The position numbers and the translations under genes are program-made. Of a stretch of 64,000 nucleotides of DNA, positions 44,282 to 55,858 are shown in pieces. The notes below the pieces were generated by a model that made no database searches, was not told the DNA's origin, and saw only the letters and a program-made list of their open reading frames with translations. Where the stretch lies: assembly GCA_025769875.1 (NCBI GenBank), contig JAGFNK010000171.1, forward strand, positions 1 to 64,000, written 5' to 3'. The stretch's first letter is position 1. Every line of letters starts with the position of its first letter. Source of the stretch: Russula earlei (taxonomy: Eukaryota; Basidiomycota; Agaricomycetes; Russulales; Russulaceae).

Positions 44282-47060
44282 ATGAGCTTTGACGGCGAGC
44301 AGCTCCAACTATCACTCCTTTCCTGGCGAAGTGGAGGGAGAAGGAAGGCACTCCCTCGCAGAATGCACTTGTTCAACAACTCGGAAGGAAGGTCGTCGAC
44401 GGCGATTTCAAGGCAATCCTATGCTCGCCCCTTGCCGGTGAGGTGCTGGCCCTTCGATCGGATGCTCTGAACGACTTTCTCCTTGCCCATAAAAAGCTGG
44501 TTCGCCTTTTCCACGCCATCGGCTGCTGGAGCCTACGAAAAAGAGCTCATCCATCTGCTCATGGCCGTAGCATGTCTCCATGCTTTCCTGCAGGCGAATT
44601 GGACGGGCCCGGACCTTGACTTCGCGCCCCTCTCCTTGCTGGACATCCCCGTGGAAAAACAGACGTTGGTCACAGAGGAGACCCTACAACGAAAGGCCGT
44701 CGCGGAGCTCGCCTGGGCAGGGGAACCCGCGTACCACCTCGCGCGAGCGACGTTCCTCTTCCGCCTTGCGCAGATCCTGCTCGATCTGCCCTATCACCAC
44801 GCGCGATCGGCCGGGTGGTGGCGCTTGCGAGTGTGGAATGTTCACGCGCAGCTGCTCGACGAACCCGTCGCGTTCCCGAACGCCGCGCTAGAGGACGTCG
44901 AACGCGACCTCGCGGACGAGCCCGACCTCGTCGGCCAGTTCTGGCTCGAGCGTGGCCTGCTCGAGCACCGTCAATCAAACGACCGCGCGGCGCTGGGGTG
45001 CTTTGTGCGCGCCGCCCGCGCGACCGGCCTGCGGTACGAACTCACGGGCGCCCTCGGGAGGCGTACAAAGTTCCAACAGACCGATCTTACGCAGCTCGTG
45101 CTGCTTGCGGAGAGCAGGATCAGAATTGAAGGCGGAGTTGAGGAAAAAGGGAGGAAGTCGAAGGACGGGGAGGGGGATGAGGCTTCAGGAGGGGCGACTC
45201 GAGGTGCGGCACTCGAGTTGACGACGAAGGGGCTACCGGAGACTTTGGCGCTCAACGACGACACGCTCTTGGAGCACACCGAGTTCACATCATCTAACCC
45301 TGCAGCTCTTGGGTCGCACCTTGGCCATTTGGACCCGTCTAACCAGCCAGCGCTGCACCCATTGGACCAGTGCATCCTGCTCTCCCTCTGCCTCAATGTT
45401 CGCAACACCTCTCCGGCTCACGGTCTCACGACGGAGCAAATGACGCCTTACGTCGCGCGTGTAATCTCTCACCCTGAAAATTGGTCCGTGCACACCATGG
45501 CGCTCCTCTTGCGCTCCCGCCTCGAGGCACACCGCACGCGGACAGTCGAACGCTCCACGCTCCAGCTGCAAGCCCTCATCGACCAGATGCCCACGGACGA
45601 CTCGACGCCGGCGGAGCGCTTGCGCTTCCTGCACGCGCTCCCGCTACCGAGCAAGTGGGAACTGGAGCGTGAGCTTGCATTACACTTTCTATCACTCGGT
45701 GTTGTCAAGTCCGCGCTCGCGATCTTTGAGCGTCTGGAAATGTGGGAGGAGGCCGTCAGATGCTGGCAGGCGACCGAGCAGCGCGACCGCGCGCTCACCG
45801 TCGTGAATGACCTCCTCGCGGGGCGCAGGGCCGAGGCAGAGGCCGTGCTTGTACGGGGCAAGGCGAATGTCCATGGGTCCGCGGCGGGCGCAGTTGGATG
45901 CGGCGCGCGAGGCAAAGCTGTGGTGTCTGCTCGGAGAGCTCGAGCCCGAGCGGGCGCGCGAGCATTTCGAGCGCGCGTGGGCGGTTTCGGGTGAGACGTC
46001 CGGCCGGGCGATGCGCTCCCTTGGCGGGTACTTGTTCGCACGGGATGAGTATGCAGAAGCCGCACGGTGCTTACGGCGCGCCGTCGCAATCAATCCGTTG
46101 TTCTCGCGGTCGTGGTTCATCCTTGGCTGCGCCTGCTCGCGCGAGGAAGATTGGGAAGGTGCCCGTGTGGCCTTCACGCGTTGTGTCACTATTGACGATG
46201 AGGATGCCGAGAGCTGGAACAACCTTGCGAGCGTGTATCTTCGTATGGACTACGTTCCGGGGAAGAATGTGTCCCAAACCGAGGTATGTCGAGCAGCCGC
46301 CGCTTCGTTATTATCTCACCCACTCAGCAGACCTCGTACAAGGACAAGGAGGCTTCTTTGAAGGCCGATCGAGCTGCTACGATCCCATTCGAGAATCAGA
46401 TGCTCGCATTCCGCGCTCTCAAGCAGGGTCTCAAGTTTCACTATGAGAATTGGCGGATGTGGATGAATTACACGGTTGTTGCAATGAACGTCGGAGAACT
46501 CGCAGAGGCCTGTCGTGCACTCGGACGTGTGGTCGAGGAGCGGGCAGCCTAAAGTGGGCTCCGAAAGCGTGGACGCCGACGTACTCGACCGTCTCGTGGA
46601 CGCAGCGACACGCGTGACTCTCGACGAGCCCGGAAGCACGGTCGCCAGCCCGAACGAAGGCCAGAACCTGGTGCGTCGCGTGGACGACCTCTTCGTGCGG
46701 GTGCTCCTTCCCCGCGTTTCCTCTGCCCGCATCTTTCGGGCACGTGCTCGGCTGCTTCTCTTTCAGAACAGGTTGCCTTTAGCGCTGGAGGCTTACCTGG
46801 AAGGTTACCGTGCCGGCATCGCGGGCCAGATGGAGGCAGGCGAGACAGATGTGGAACGCTGGCGCGAGGGCGTGAGGGAGGTAGAGGAGATCTACTACGT
46901 GCTCGTTAATCATGGCCCAAAGGTTGAAGGGTCAAAGTGGAGGCTTCAGGCACGAAGCATTGTGCGAACATTCATGGGGCGGACGAAGGACTTCGAAGAG
47001 GAGGCTGAGTGGTCGCGATTGGTAGGGCTGTTAGAGGATCTGAAGGAGGGCGGGGCGTAG
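44282..47060 (+). CDS. TTC27: TTC27/Emw1-like TPR protein (several frame breaks)
   Basis: This is a tetratricopeptide protein; the yeast homologue Emw1 is essential and implicated in cell-wall integrity. ATG 44282 starts MSFDGEQLQLSLLS. The main frame (44483-45870) has HAFLQANWTGPDLDF, REFLKLV-type helices and PSKWELERELALHFLSLGVV. The TPR core is DAAREAKLWCLLGELEPERA, SLGGYLFARDEYAEAARCLR, NPLFSRSWFILGCACSREED and DDEDAESWNNLASVYLRM, then an intron (about 46285-46330) and LKQGLKFHYENWRMWMNYTV. A C-terminal part ends at 47060. The frame changes without visible introns near 44320, 44470-44520, 45860-45890 and 46550. The last is a taa where AAKVGSESVD should follow. Conservation on both sides of each break is strong, so base-call errors seem likelier than decay. 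Confidence 0.8.
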
Positions 47061-47236
47061 GGAAGTAGCGGTAGATGGCGAGATGCAGGCTCGGTTATCC
47101 CCAAATGCCACCCGTTACGACATCATACACACTTCGCAACGTCCACGAAGCACGAAGCATAGGTGCTCATATAGCGCTCATACTTTGTTATCGAATGGTG
47201 TCCCTAAGGCCCTAGAGGTGTTAACACAACTTGTCC

Positions 47237-49557
47237 ATGGCCCCTAGCACAACCCCGTCTCTACTATCAGAGGAGGGGAATCCACCTCTTACAACACGTG
47301 CCCAAGTCCCCTCCCCCCGGCCTCCCCTCCGCACCCTGTCGTCCTTTGACAACCTCGTCGTCCTCGTCAACTATGAAGAACATCTCCGCGAAGCCCGCAA
47401 GATGGTGTGGCGTGAGCGCGGTGAGCCTGCTGTCGAGATCCATGACTTGTGGGAATGTCTCGAGCACGGTGTTCGTGGCGGCGCCCGTACGTTCAAGCCA
47501 TTGCTCCTTTCCGGTCTCGAGATGGACCCCGCCTATTTTCTTTTCAGGAGCTGGGACTCTTGCCTTTGCGATCCGCTCTGGCGTCAATTTCATCCTTCTC
47601 TTGGCACGCATCCAACGTGTCCGAAAGGCGCCTAGGTCCGTCGAGAGACCTCCTGCTCAATCGCTTATCCTGATCCTATTGCTGGGCAGAGAGACACGTA
47701 TCTCGCTTCTACAGCATGCGCTCTTTGGAAAGGACTCTTTCCGTTTCGGTGCCATGCTTGGTTCGTCCGATGCCTGATTCACGCTGTGATGGACTTACGT
47801 CGAGTTTCCAGGGAGCTTTGTCGCTCTCTACCGGATCCTTCTCAACGCATTTCCCTTGCTTTTCCCTGCAAATGTCCCCTTTTCCATCAACATACGTCGT
47901 CTGACCGAATTGCTATTTTCCTCTTCGGAGCTCCGCGGCTCGGCTATCGGGAATGCGTCCCAATTCGCTCAAGAGACTGATCAGTCACCCGACAATCCTC
48001 TGGTCATGACGAAGAATGCCCGGCTGTCGTCCGCTGCGCAGGTACACCAGATTTGGCTCCGCAAGAGATCAGCGCGATGGCATTCGATTGTAGCGGGCGC
48101 TGTTGCGGGAGGTGTTGCTATCTGGTTCGAGACTCTTTCGCGGCAGAAAGTCATTGCGCAACAGCTATTTGTTCGGCGAGTGACTTAATACGGACTGCCT
48201 TGCTGAAGCTCAACATTTGCGCATTCATGACATAGCGGTCTTCAAGGTTCGTACAATGCATATTCAGAGAAGCGCGGATTTCGCATCCCCCATGGGGACG
48301 TTCTTGTCTTTGCTCTCTCGTGGGTCCTGGTCCTTTCATGCGTGCTGCTATCCTCATGGCTTTCGAAAGATGCGCTCAAATCATGTATGGCTTTTTGTTG
48401 CGTCCTGACACACTCCCAAAGTCATATACAAGCTGGTGCGTCAACATGCTGCTCTCCGGCCGTGACCACCTGGAATTGGTTTCTGGACGTGCAGGATCAA
48501 CACAGCAGGACGCATCCCAAAAGAAGCGGTTTCGATAAACCGCGGCATGGTTCGAAATGGCACCTTCGACCCTGTGGACTTGGAGCTCATTCTTTCCCGC
48601 CCTGTATGGTCCCATCCATCTCCACCCACTCGTTCTTGCTGTTAACACGTCGCCAGGACCTGCATCCTGGGAACGTCACCGCTCTGGATGCTTGGCGTGT
48701 GACGCTCCCGCCGTATGGCCCATGTTCCGCTTCGCATCCGCATGCCGCGAGCTGCCCGTTGGTCCCGATCGATCGTTTCTTTAATGTTTTCAGATGGACG
48801 CTCCCGATATATGGTGCATTGCATCTTGTCCCTATGTTGCTCTTCAAGCGCAAGGCGGTTTCCCGTGAACCAGTACCAATGGTGTTACGTGCGGGATGGG
48901 GTACTACGCGTAGTGCCGCGTTCCTGGGCATGTTCGTTGCCATATACCAAGGTGCGATGACACCTCCCATCCATAGAAGGCACGTCGAGGCTTACATGCG
49001 GACTGGTGGCCAGGCTACTATTGCGCCACGCAGAATGCGCACCGTGCGCTGGTGGGAAGGTCGTACATCCCCAAATGGCTACTTGCCTCGCTCGTCTCCA
49101 AGCCGTCGTATTGGCTCGCCGGCATGCTCTCGGGACTTTCCGTTCTCATTGAGGCAAAACATCGGCGTGGAGAACTTGCGATGTACGTGCTGCCGAAGGG
49201 CCTCGAGAGTGCGTGGGTCGCTGCGCGGGGGAAGGGTCTCGTGTTCCGAACTGGCAAGCACGGGAACGCATTGGTGAATTTTGCTTTCCATGGGGAAATT
49301 TGGGCTGACATTGACACGCACGCACGCACCTTCCTCTAGTTAACTGCGATCGGGATGGGAATGGTCATGGTACGTTTTCCGCGCGACCACGTTAATTCCT
49401 GACATTAAAACCCATCTTTCAGAGCACGTATCAGGTTGGTACCTCTAGATTGATTGTCTGTCGTCGGCTGAACTGACGCTCTCCCCTGAAGAACGACCCG
49501 CAGCACTTGTCTGGTTTTGTGCGGCGGATATTGTATCAGTTTATTGGGCCAAATTGA
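47237..49557 (+). CDS. TMEM135-like multi-pass membrane protein
   Basis: TMEM135 proteins are membrane proteins of peroxisomes, mitochondria and lipid droplets in animals; the fungal role is unclear. ATG 47237 opens MAPSTTPSLLSEEGNPP. The exons give LAFAIRSGVNFILLLARIQR, LILILLLGRETRISLLQHAL, AGAVAGGVAIWFE...QQLFVR and QIMYGFLLRPDTLPKSY. They continue with FNVFRWTLPIYGALHLVPML, TTRSAAFLGMFVAIYQ, SYWLAGMLSGLSVLIEAKHR and GELAMYVLPKGLESAW. The final exons are tiny: LTAIGMGMVM, STYQ, then NDPQHLSGFVRRILYQFIGP, with stop at 49557. The exons contain several hydrophobic helices and the family motif AYR/RGELAMYVLPKGLESAW. About ten introns are inferred. Confidence 0.82.
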
Positions 49558-49704
49558 GAGAGGATATATTATGTTCATTACAGATTGACCCCATGTCACA
49601 TATCACAAACGTGACATCTGTCACGATTTTGCACTGCCCTTGCCAAGACCGAATATGATGTGTCCTCCCTTTTGTTGCCGCGCTCTCAGCTCTTACAGCT
49701 CCCA

Positions 49705-50589
49705 ATGTCTCAAATCAGAGGAAGGAACTTCAATGTTGGGGCCATGCCTACCCCCGCGGTGAGCGCAGGTATGTGTCATTCTCGTTTTCGATGTCTTGTT
49801 ACAAATATGTATAGATGAGCGCCTTTCTCCCCCGCGGCCAGTGCAAGATCAGGTGCCACTACACAGCGCATCCAATCCTTTTGACGAATCGGAAGCGTCA
49901 TTCTCCAAGTATCTAGAGAGGGAAAGCGAAAAGCTCAGGAGGGCTTGAGAGCCTGAGCGCTGATGCCCATGATATTCGTATATTTGTGCGTGCCCGCTAT
50001 GTCCCCTCTTCACCTGAATGCTCAATGTAGACGACAGCAGGCTGCCCTACTCTCTGCCACTGTCGCGACACTCATAGGTTCATCCATCCGTGGCCTCCAA
50101 ATAGACCCGCTCGATAGGTGGGCATTCTATCTCGCGAAGACCTACGAGCTGCTTGCCGACGCCAAAGAGTCTCCCAATGCCTCGCTCTCCGACACTTTTG
50201 TCGATCCCTCCAATTTCTCTCCGGCGAATTCGGTCATCTGGATCAACTCGTTCTGGTTTCTGAGTCTGGTCGTCAGCCTGACCTGCATCATATTGGCCTC
50301 GTTGTGTCAACGATGGGCAAATGATTACTGCACCAGCGTTGCCACTCAGCCCCGGACCAAGTCACGCATCACGGCGGGGTCTCGTGGGCACGTCGGCACT
50401 GAAGACGAGCTGCGCTTTCCATGGTTGATCGAAGCACTGCCATCGCTGCTGCGTCTTTCCCTGGGCCTATTCTTCGTGGGGTTTGGTGTATTCGTGTTCA
50501 ACCTCACTGCAGACTTTGGGACAGCACAGGCCATACTCCTAACAGCCGGTTCCCTCATCAGTCCGCTTCTTTGCTTCTGGCACACATAA
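49705..50589 (+). CDS. DUF6535-type membrane protein, truncated (gene 1)
   Basis: ATG 49705 starts MSQIRGRNFNVGAM. After an intron: DERLSPPRPVQDQVPLHSAS and FSKYLERESEKLRRA. An in-frame tga at 49946 follows; skipping one base gives ESLSADAHDIRIF, then an intron and AALLSATVATLIGSSIRGLQ. Transmembrane helices are WINSFWFLSLVVSLTCIILA, LLRLSLGLFFVGFGVFVFNL and a third ending SPLLCFWHT at 50589. The long C-terminal cytosolic domain found in genes 2 and 3 is absent, so this copy is either a short form or a truncated one. Function is unknown. Confidence 0.65.
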
Positions 50590-52110
50590 AATCGAATGGC
50601 TGGTGTCCTGGTTGGCATATTCTATTACACTATCACATCGAGGATTATCTATTTACTTCTTCGAAGGTCGGGTTTTACCGTGTGGAGATCACCGGACGGT
50701 CTCGCAAGAAACTATGCTCAGGAGCTCTACAGTCGTACGTCGAGCGCGCGTCCTCAATGCAGATCTTCTACTGGATGCCTTTCGACCAACAACGATATAT
50801 TCCTTGCGACGTCAGCTCCGGCATTACCAGTGGTTCACGCCTTCCTTTCTTCGCACATGCTTGGAGTTGCGGAGCCTTGATATTGATGAAGCCAGTCCCA
50901 ATTTAACTGAGTTTTGTTCTCTGTGGGTCGTTTGCATATATTTCTGCCCTTGGACATTCCTGACGTGCAGGACAGAATCAAGTATCCTAACGTTTTGTTG
51001 TTTGATCGACCTCGCAGTATTGTCCCGTGAGGGGCAGTTCTGATTGGACCCTTGTTCACCTCGCTTGAACCCATCCCGCATAGAAAAGTGGGACCTCACC
51101 ATTCTCATCAGGTTCAACTTTGACCACTTTACATTTCATCAACCACCGCTCTTCGAAGCCACGTTTCCTAGACGGGAACCAACCATCGACATCGGAGATT
51201 TACCCGATTTTCCGAGTTCAGTCCCTTCCTTAGTACTCGATCAGGCTCCTTCGCGTCCTTGAAATCAAACAGCAATACCCCGCGAGCTCGCTCACGGTAT
51301 AGATATCACCGCCCCCCGTTCATCTAGAGATGCGTATGTCCAGACCGTCCTATGAAGTTATTCGAGTACGCCAACTTCCGATCACTCCGCTGGATGAGGC
51401 ACATAGAACGGGTCGAGAGCATACCTAACAACCTCTCTTGCACAATCTCTTTTGCTGATGAACGATCATATTGGGACAAGTCCTCGTAGTCAAGTCGTCC
51501 AGAACTCAGGAGGTGCCAGTATCCAGTTGACTCTTGATTGCGCTCTTTTGCAGCATCGAGCGCGCTGAAAATAACAGCCCTCCTGGCGATGGCTATTCAG
51601 AGCCTATAGATGAGAAACAATCACAAGGCATGCCTCCGAAACGTAGCCTAGAGTGAACCTGTCAAGCAAATCCAAGAGCTTACCGTTCTATACTATACGC
51701 CACCATCAGAACGGGGCCAAAATGACCACACGACGTTGGCTTTATGGTCGAGCGTTTGGTCTCCGTGCACGACAGGGCTGTGAGGAAGACGAGAACTTGT
51801 GTGGATGCTCCACCAGTGGTTGACGTTTTGTGGAGGCAGTGATTCAGGTCCCATCAGCCGAGACAAAGTGAACAGCTGAACAACAAGCTGGCGTTACAAG
51901 CTCTCACGGTGGAGCGTGAAGGGAGTCTCTGTGATCTGTATCGGGGAGTACGATAGCATTGCTTGTAACGTACTCTTACGTTGAAGGCTGTTCGTCGCAT
52001 CGCCACTCGCATCATGTCGGCGTGAGCGTCGGTCCGGCTTGGGTTATTTAATAAAATAAAATAAAATAGCATCGCTTCTCCCCTCCCCCTCCTTCCTCCC
52101 GTCCCCTCCA
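50590..52110. other. Intergenic, 1.5 kb, no supported gene
   Basis: This follows the truncated DUF6535 gene. Short frames at 50421-50906 and 50603-51043 do not match the missing C-terminal domain. A tandem aaaataaaataaaatag lies near 52051-52067, upstream of gene 2. Nothing else is recognised. Confidence 0.4.
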
Positions 52111-54431
52111 ATGTCTCAACCTCTTAATAATACCAGTACCGGTATTGATGCTGCAGCACCGCAGGATCACCATATAGGTGCGAGTCCGCTTCTTCATTAT
52201 TCTCATACTCTGAACACCCTCTATAGATATCAATCCTCGCCCTCCCGACCCCGCAGACATGGATCCCGACGAGCAAGATCGGGTGCAGCAAGATCAAGCC
52301 CTTCCGGGGGAGTCCAACTTCTCCGATGGTTCTGGGCCTCTGTTTTCTATGTATCTTGATATGACTCTGGAGGAAGATACGAAAATGGTGGAAAGTTGGA
52401 AAGGAGATGCTGACGGAATGCTCATCTTTGTGGGTATTCGCCCTACCTCCCGTGCTTTTGCCCATAGTGACGGAGAAATCGTAGACTGGTCTGTTTTCCG
52501 CTGCCGTCGCGGCTTTGCTCGCAGTATCTATTCCGGACATTCGGCCAAGCTCACAGGACAACTCAGCTTTTTATCTTGCACATATCTATCAGCAACTCTC
52601 CCAATCGCCGGTTTCCATCCCCGCCACCCTGAACGATCCCTCCGCACCATTTTCCGCGCCTACATTGGCCGTTTGGTATAACGGGCTCTGGCTCTTGAGC
52701 CTCGTCATCAGCCTTACCTGTGCCCTATTGGCGACATTGCTACAACAGTGGGCGCGTCGCTATCTGCGGGTCGCCTACCCACGGTTAAGCCCCTACAAGC
52801 GAGCACGTATTCGTGCGTTTTATGCGGACGGTGTCGACAAATTGCACGTTCCGTGGACGGTCGAAGCGCTCCCAGCGTTACTACACATATCCCTGTTCCT
52901 CTTTTTCGCCGGCCTTGGGGTGTTCTTGTTTGGCATCCATCTTACTCTCTTCAAAGTGGTGATGGCATGGATTGGGCTATGCGTCGTTGTGTACGGATAC
53001 ATCACCTTCTTGCCGATCTTTCACAAGAACAGCCCCTACTCTGCACCGCTTTCTGCGACTGCCTCCTTTTGTCTCACGGGCTTACGATATGGCTTCTTCC
53101 GACTTCTTGAAAGGTATCCCAACCTCAATCTCCCCATCTTTTGGAGGTATCGCGATCAAGGTGCAAGGACGAGCCAATCCAAGAACTTCTTTTCGCACAG
53201 CATGCGCGAGACTGCAGAGACATTCGCTCTCCAGCTAGGCCCTGATATTGACTATCGTTCGCTGTTGTGGGCGTTCAAGTCTTTGGATGAAGATAGGGAA
53301 CTCGAGCAATTCTTTGAAGGCGTTCCTGGCCTCTGTGACTCGAAGGACGTACCGAACGTCCAGCAAGATTTCATCAGACAGAACGAGAAGCCGCTATCAA
53401 AAGCGTTGATTGGGTTGATGGACCGTACCTTGTCATCTAACTTGGTTTCCGAGACTGTGAAGCGACGTCGGATGATCATCTGCACTAAAGCCGTCGAGGC
53501 GACATCCCTTCTTGGACCTTGGTGGATCTTGCATCGGGTTCTCCTCGGAGATTGGCAAAAATTTCTGGGATGCATCGAATTTGCGCATTACGTACAAAAT
53601 CTGACCATCAACCACAATGTCACCGCTTTCTACGCCAAATGTGTGGCCGCTGTCACCACCGCGAGCGTGCGAGAACGCGATGAATCCTGGTTTCAGCTCG
53701 CGAGTGGCCAATTGAATGTCTCAAAATCATTCCTCAAGAGCTATCTCCCTCAGGAGGACAGTGTGCTGCTCGCTAATGCTATTTTCATCATTCGGCAGAT
53801 CATTGAAACATTCTCTGGATCAGCGGGACATCACAGAGAGAATCTGATTAAAGCGTCGTCGAAGACCCTAGAATCGGTTTGCAAGTTCGATGCCCGAAAA
53901 ACCTCGCCAGAACTTCAGCACGAGTTCTGTAGCTTGTGGAATCAGCTTGTAGAGATCACGCAGACGAACTCACACCCTCACAACATATACATGTCCACCG
54001 AGGCACTCAAGCATCTTCGCAAGCCATACCTCTCGTTACATGCTGGCACCAACACATTTGAGAAACCATCTACCGACCATCACGCACAGTTATACCCCAC
54101 CTGCAAAGATCTTAAACACGCTCCTTCCAAACCCGTCGCAGAATTGCAACTAGACGAGCCGCCACCACCCGAGGCAGCAAACGCGCCTCCTACACCCGAC
54201 ATCGCGGCTATCCCTGGCTTGCCCCCTGCAATCCCGCCAATGCCTCCTGGCTCACATCGCTATCCTCCCTTACCATTAGCTCTCCCCCCCCCTTTCCCAT
54301 TGGCGACTCCATTCAACTCTTATTTGGGTGCTTATCCTCCAGAGGCTTCACCACCTTTTCCTACGCCACAAATTCCGCCCCTTCCTAGCCGAAACGCATC
54401 CATAGCGACTACTGAACCTGACTCACAATAA
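52111..54431 (+). CDS. DUF6535-type membrane protein (gene 2)
   Basis: ATG 52111 gives MSQPLNNTSTGIDAAAPQDH. After an intron: DMDPDEQDRVQQDQALPGES, then GSGPLFSMYLDMTLEEDTKM and VESWKGDADGMLIF. A second intron precedes TGLFSAAVAALLAVSIPDIR. The WKGDADG-(intron)-TGLFSA join is a family hallmark. Four hydrophobic helices follow: LWLLSLVISLTCALLATLLQ, LLHISLFLFFAGLGVFLFGI, VVMAWIGLCVVVYGYITFLP and a weak fourth. A helical cytosolic domain of about 400 residues follows, with YRSLLWAFKSLDEDRELEQF and PLSKALIGLMDRTLSSNLV. The tail is proline-rich and ends TTEPDSQ. The gene is intact over about 690 residues. Function is unknown; the family is greatly expanded in mushrooms. Confidence 0.85.
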
Positions 54432-55345
54432 TGTACAGTGACTTCGCCCTCTAGGCTGAGCAACGGAGGGACGTGGAAGCACCGTCGGCGCCGACTTCCC
54501 ATCAGCTTTTCCCAGCTCGCAGTGTCATAATATACCCCGTAGTTCCTTTGATCCATTGGAGGAACATACTCACTCGCCACACATATACCGTAAGACTGTG
54601 TCGAATGAAGCAGTTCCTATTTTACACAGTCCATGCTTATCACGATAGTCGGATATTCTCTTCTATGCCTTCTCGTTCCTCTGATCAAAGTTTTGCGTCG
54701 TGATCTTCGGAGTTTTAGGGTTTCGAAGCGCTTTGAAGTTATCTACTATTGTCATTATCGAGCAGCGTGTCACCGATCACCCAGGAGTGTCAACTCCACC
54801 TGATCACCCACTCCCAATTCCCATTTCCTTTCATCCTTGCTGCCTCGTTGTCTTACGATATATATACCCTTCGACGTCGAGGTAGACAGGCCCATGATCG
54901 ATCTTATTCCCTATTTCAAACCATATGTACTATTGTGAAGCATGTGCGTGCTGTCGCGGATGGAGCCTGGACGAATGGCCCGGGACGCCTAACATACTGT
55001 CGTGTAGATATCAGAAGCCCTTCAGAGAAACATTTCGTTCTACCTTTGAACTACTGAGACCTTTCCGGTTCAAAGAACCCCTATACACAACAGATCCCGA
55101 AATGTTAGGATCACTATCAACCAGTAATTTACATGACCGAAGCGTAGTAATGCGTAGGACGACCTCATCGCGCGCGAACTCCATATGATATTTATGGAGT
55201 TCTGCCATTCGCTGCAACGGCCATCACGACATCATCACGCAGTCAAGAAGCTATGGTGGCGAAATTCGCAGAACGTAGAGGACAGAGTCTGTCGTTGCAT
55301 GTTCCCAATCGAACCAGCCCGTCTGGGAGCAGTCGCCCAGCATAA
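54432..55345. other. Convergent intergenic space
   Basis: This lies between the 3' ends of DUF6535 genes 2 and 3. No gene, RNA or repeat was recognised. Confidence 0.4.
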
Positions 55346-55858
55346 TCAGGGACCGGAGATGCGGTGGGTGCCCCGAGCCACGTCAGGCGATGATGGCGGT
55401 GACGCCCCTTCATTGGTGCGAACGAGGTCCGGGTCGTCGTGAGGAACGTCGCGTTCGTCCGATGCAGTGGAGTGTGATGATATCGTTCGGGGGTTCGAAA
55501 TAAAAGTCGCCGGCGGAGCGACGAGGGACGACGTGGATGCCGAAGGCGAGGGCGAGGTAGGAAAGCCTGATTGCGGACTCGAAAGGGGCGTGCCGGTGAG
55601 GGTGACGGCTCGAGCTGGGGGGGGAGGCGGGGCGTCGGGTGCCGCTGAAGGAGACGGCGTGCCGGTCGCGGAGAGGGCAGAAGACCCGACGATGCTTTCC
55701 GCCGCGCCCGAGACAAACCCGTGGAGGACCGCGTGTTGTGTCGAGTCGGTCGAAGCGGTGGTGCGCTGGCCTCGAGGGGAAGCGGAATCAGAAGGCGCGA
55801 CGCTTGGGACGGGCTCGGCGGGCACGTCGTCCAACGACGACGGCGGCGGAGCATCAGG
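55346..55858 (-). other. Open extension of DUF6535 gene 3 beyond its stop
   Basis: The frame of DUF6535 gene 3 meets a tga at 55859-55861, but the same frame then stays open for about 170 codons (PDAPPPSLDDVPAEPVPSVA... to a stop at 55346). The composition (Pro, Ser, Ala, Asp, with DERDVPHDDPDLVRTNE) resembles the proline-rich tail of the family. It may be a lost C-terminal tail, a readthrough extension or chance in GC-rich DNA. Confidence 0.4.
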
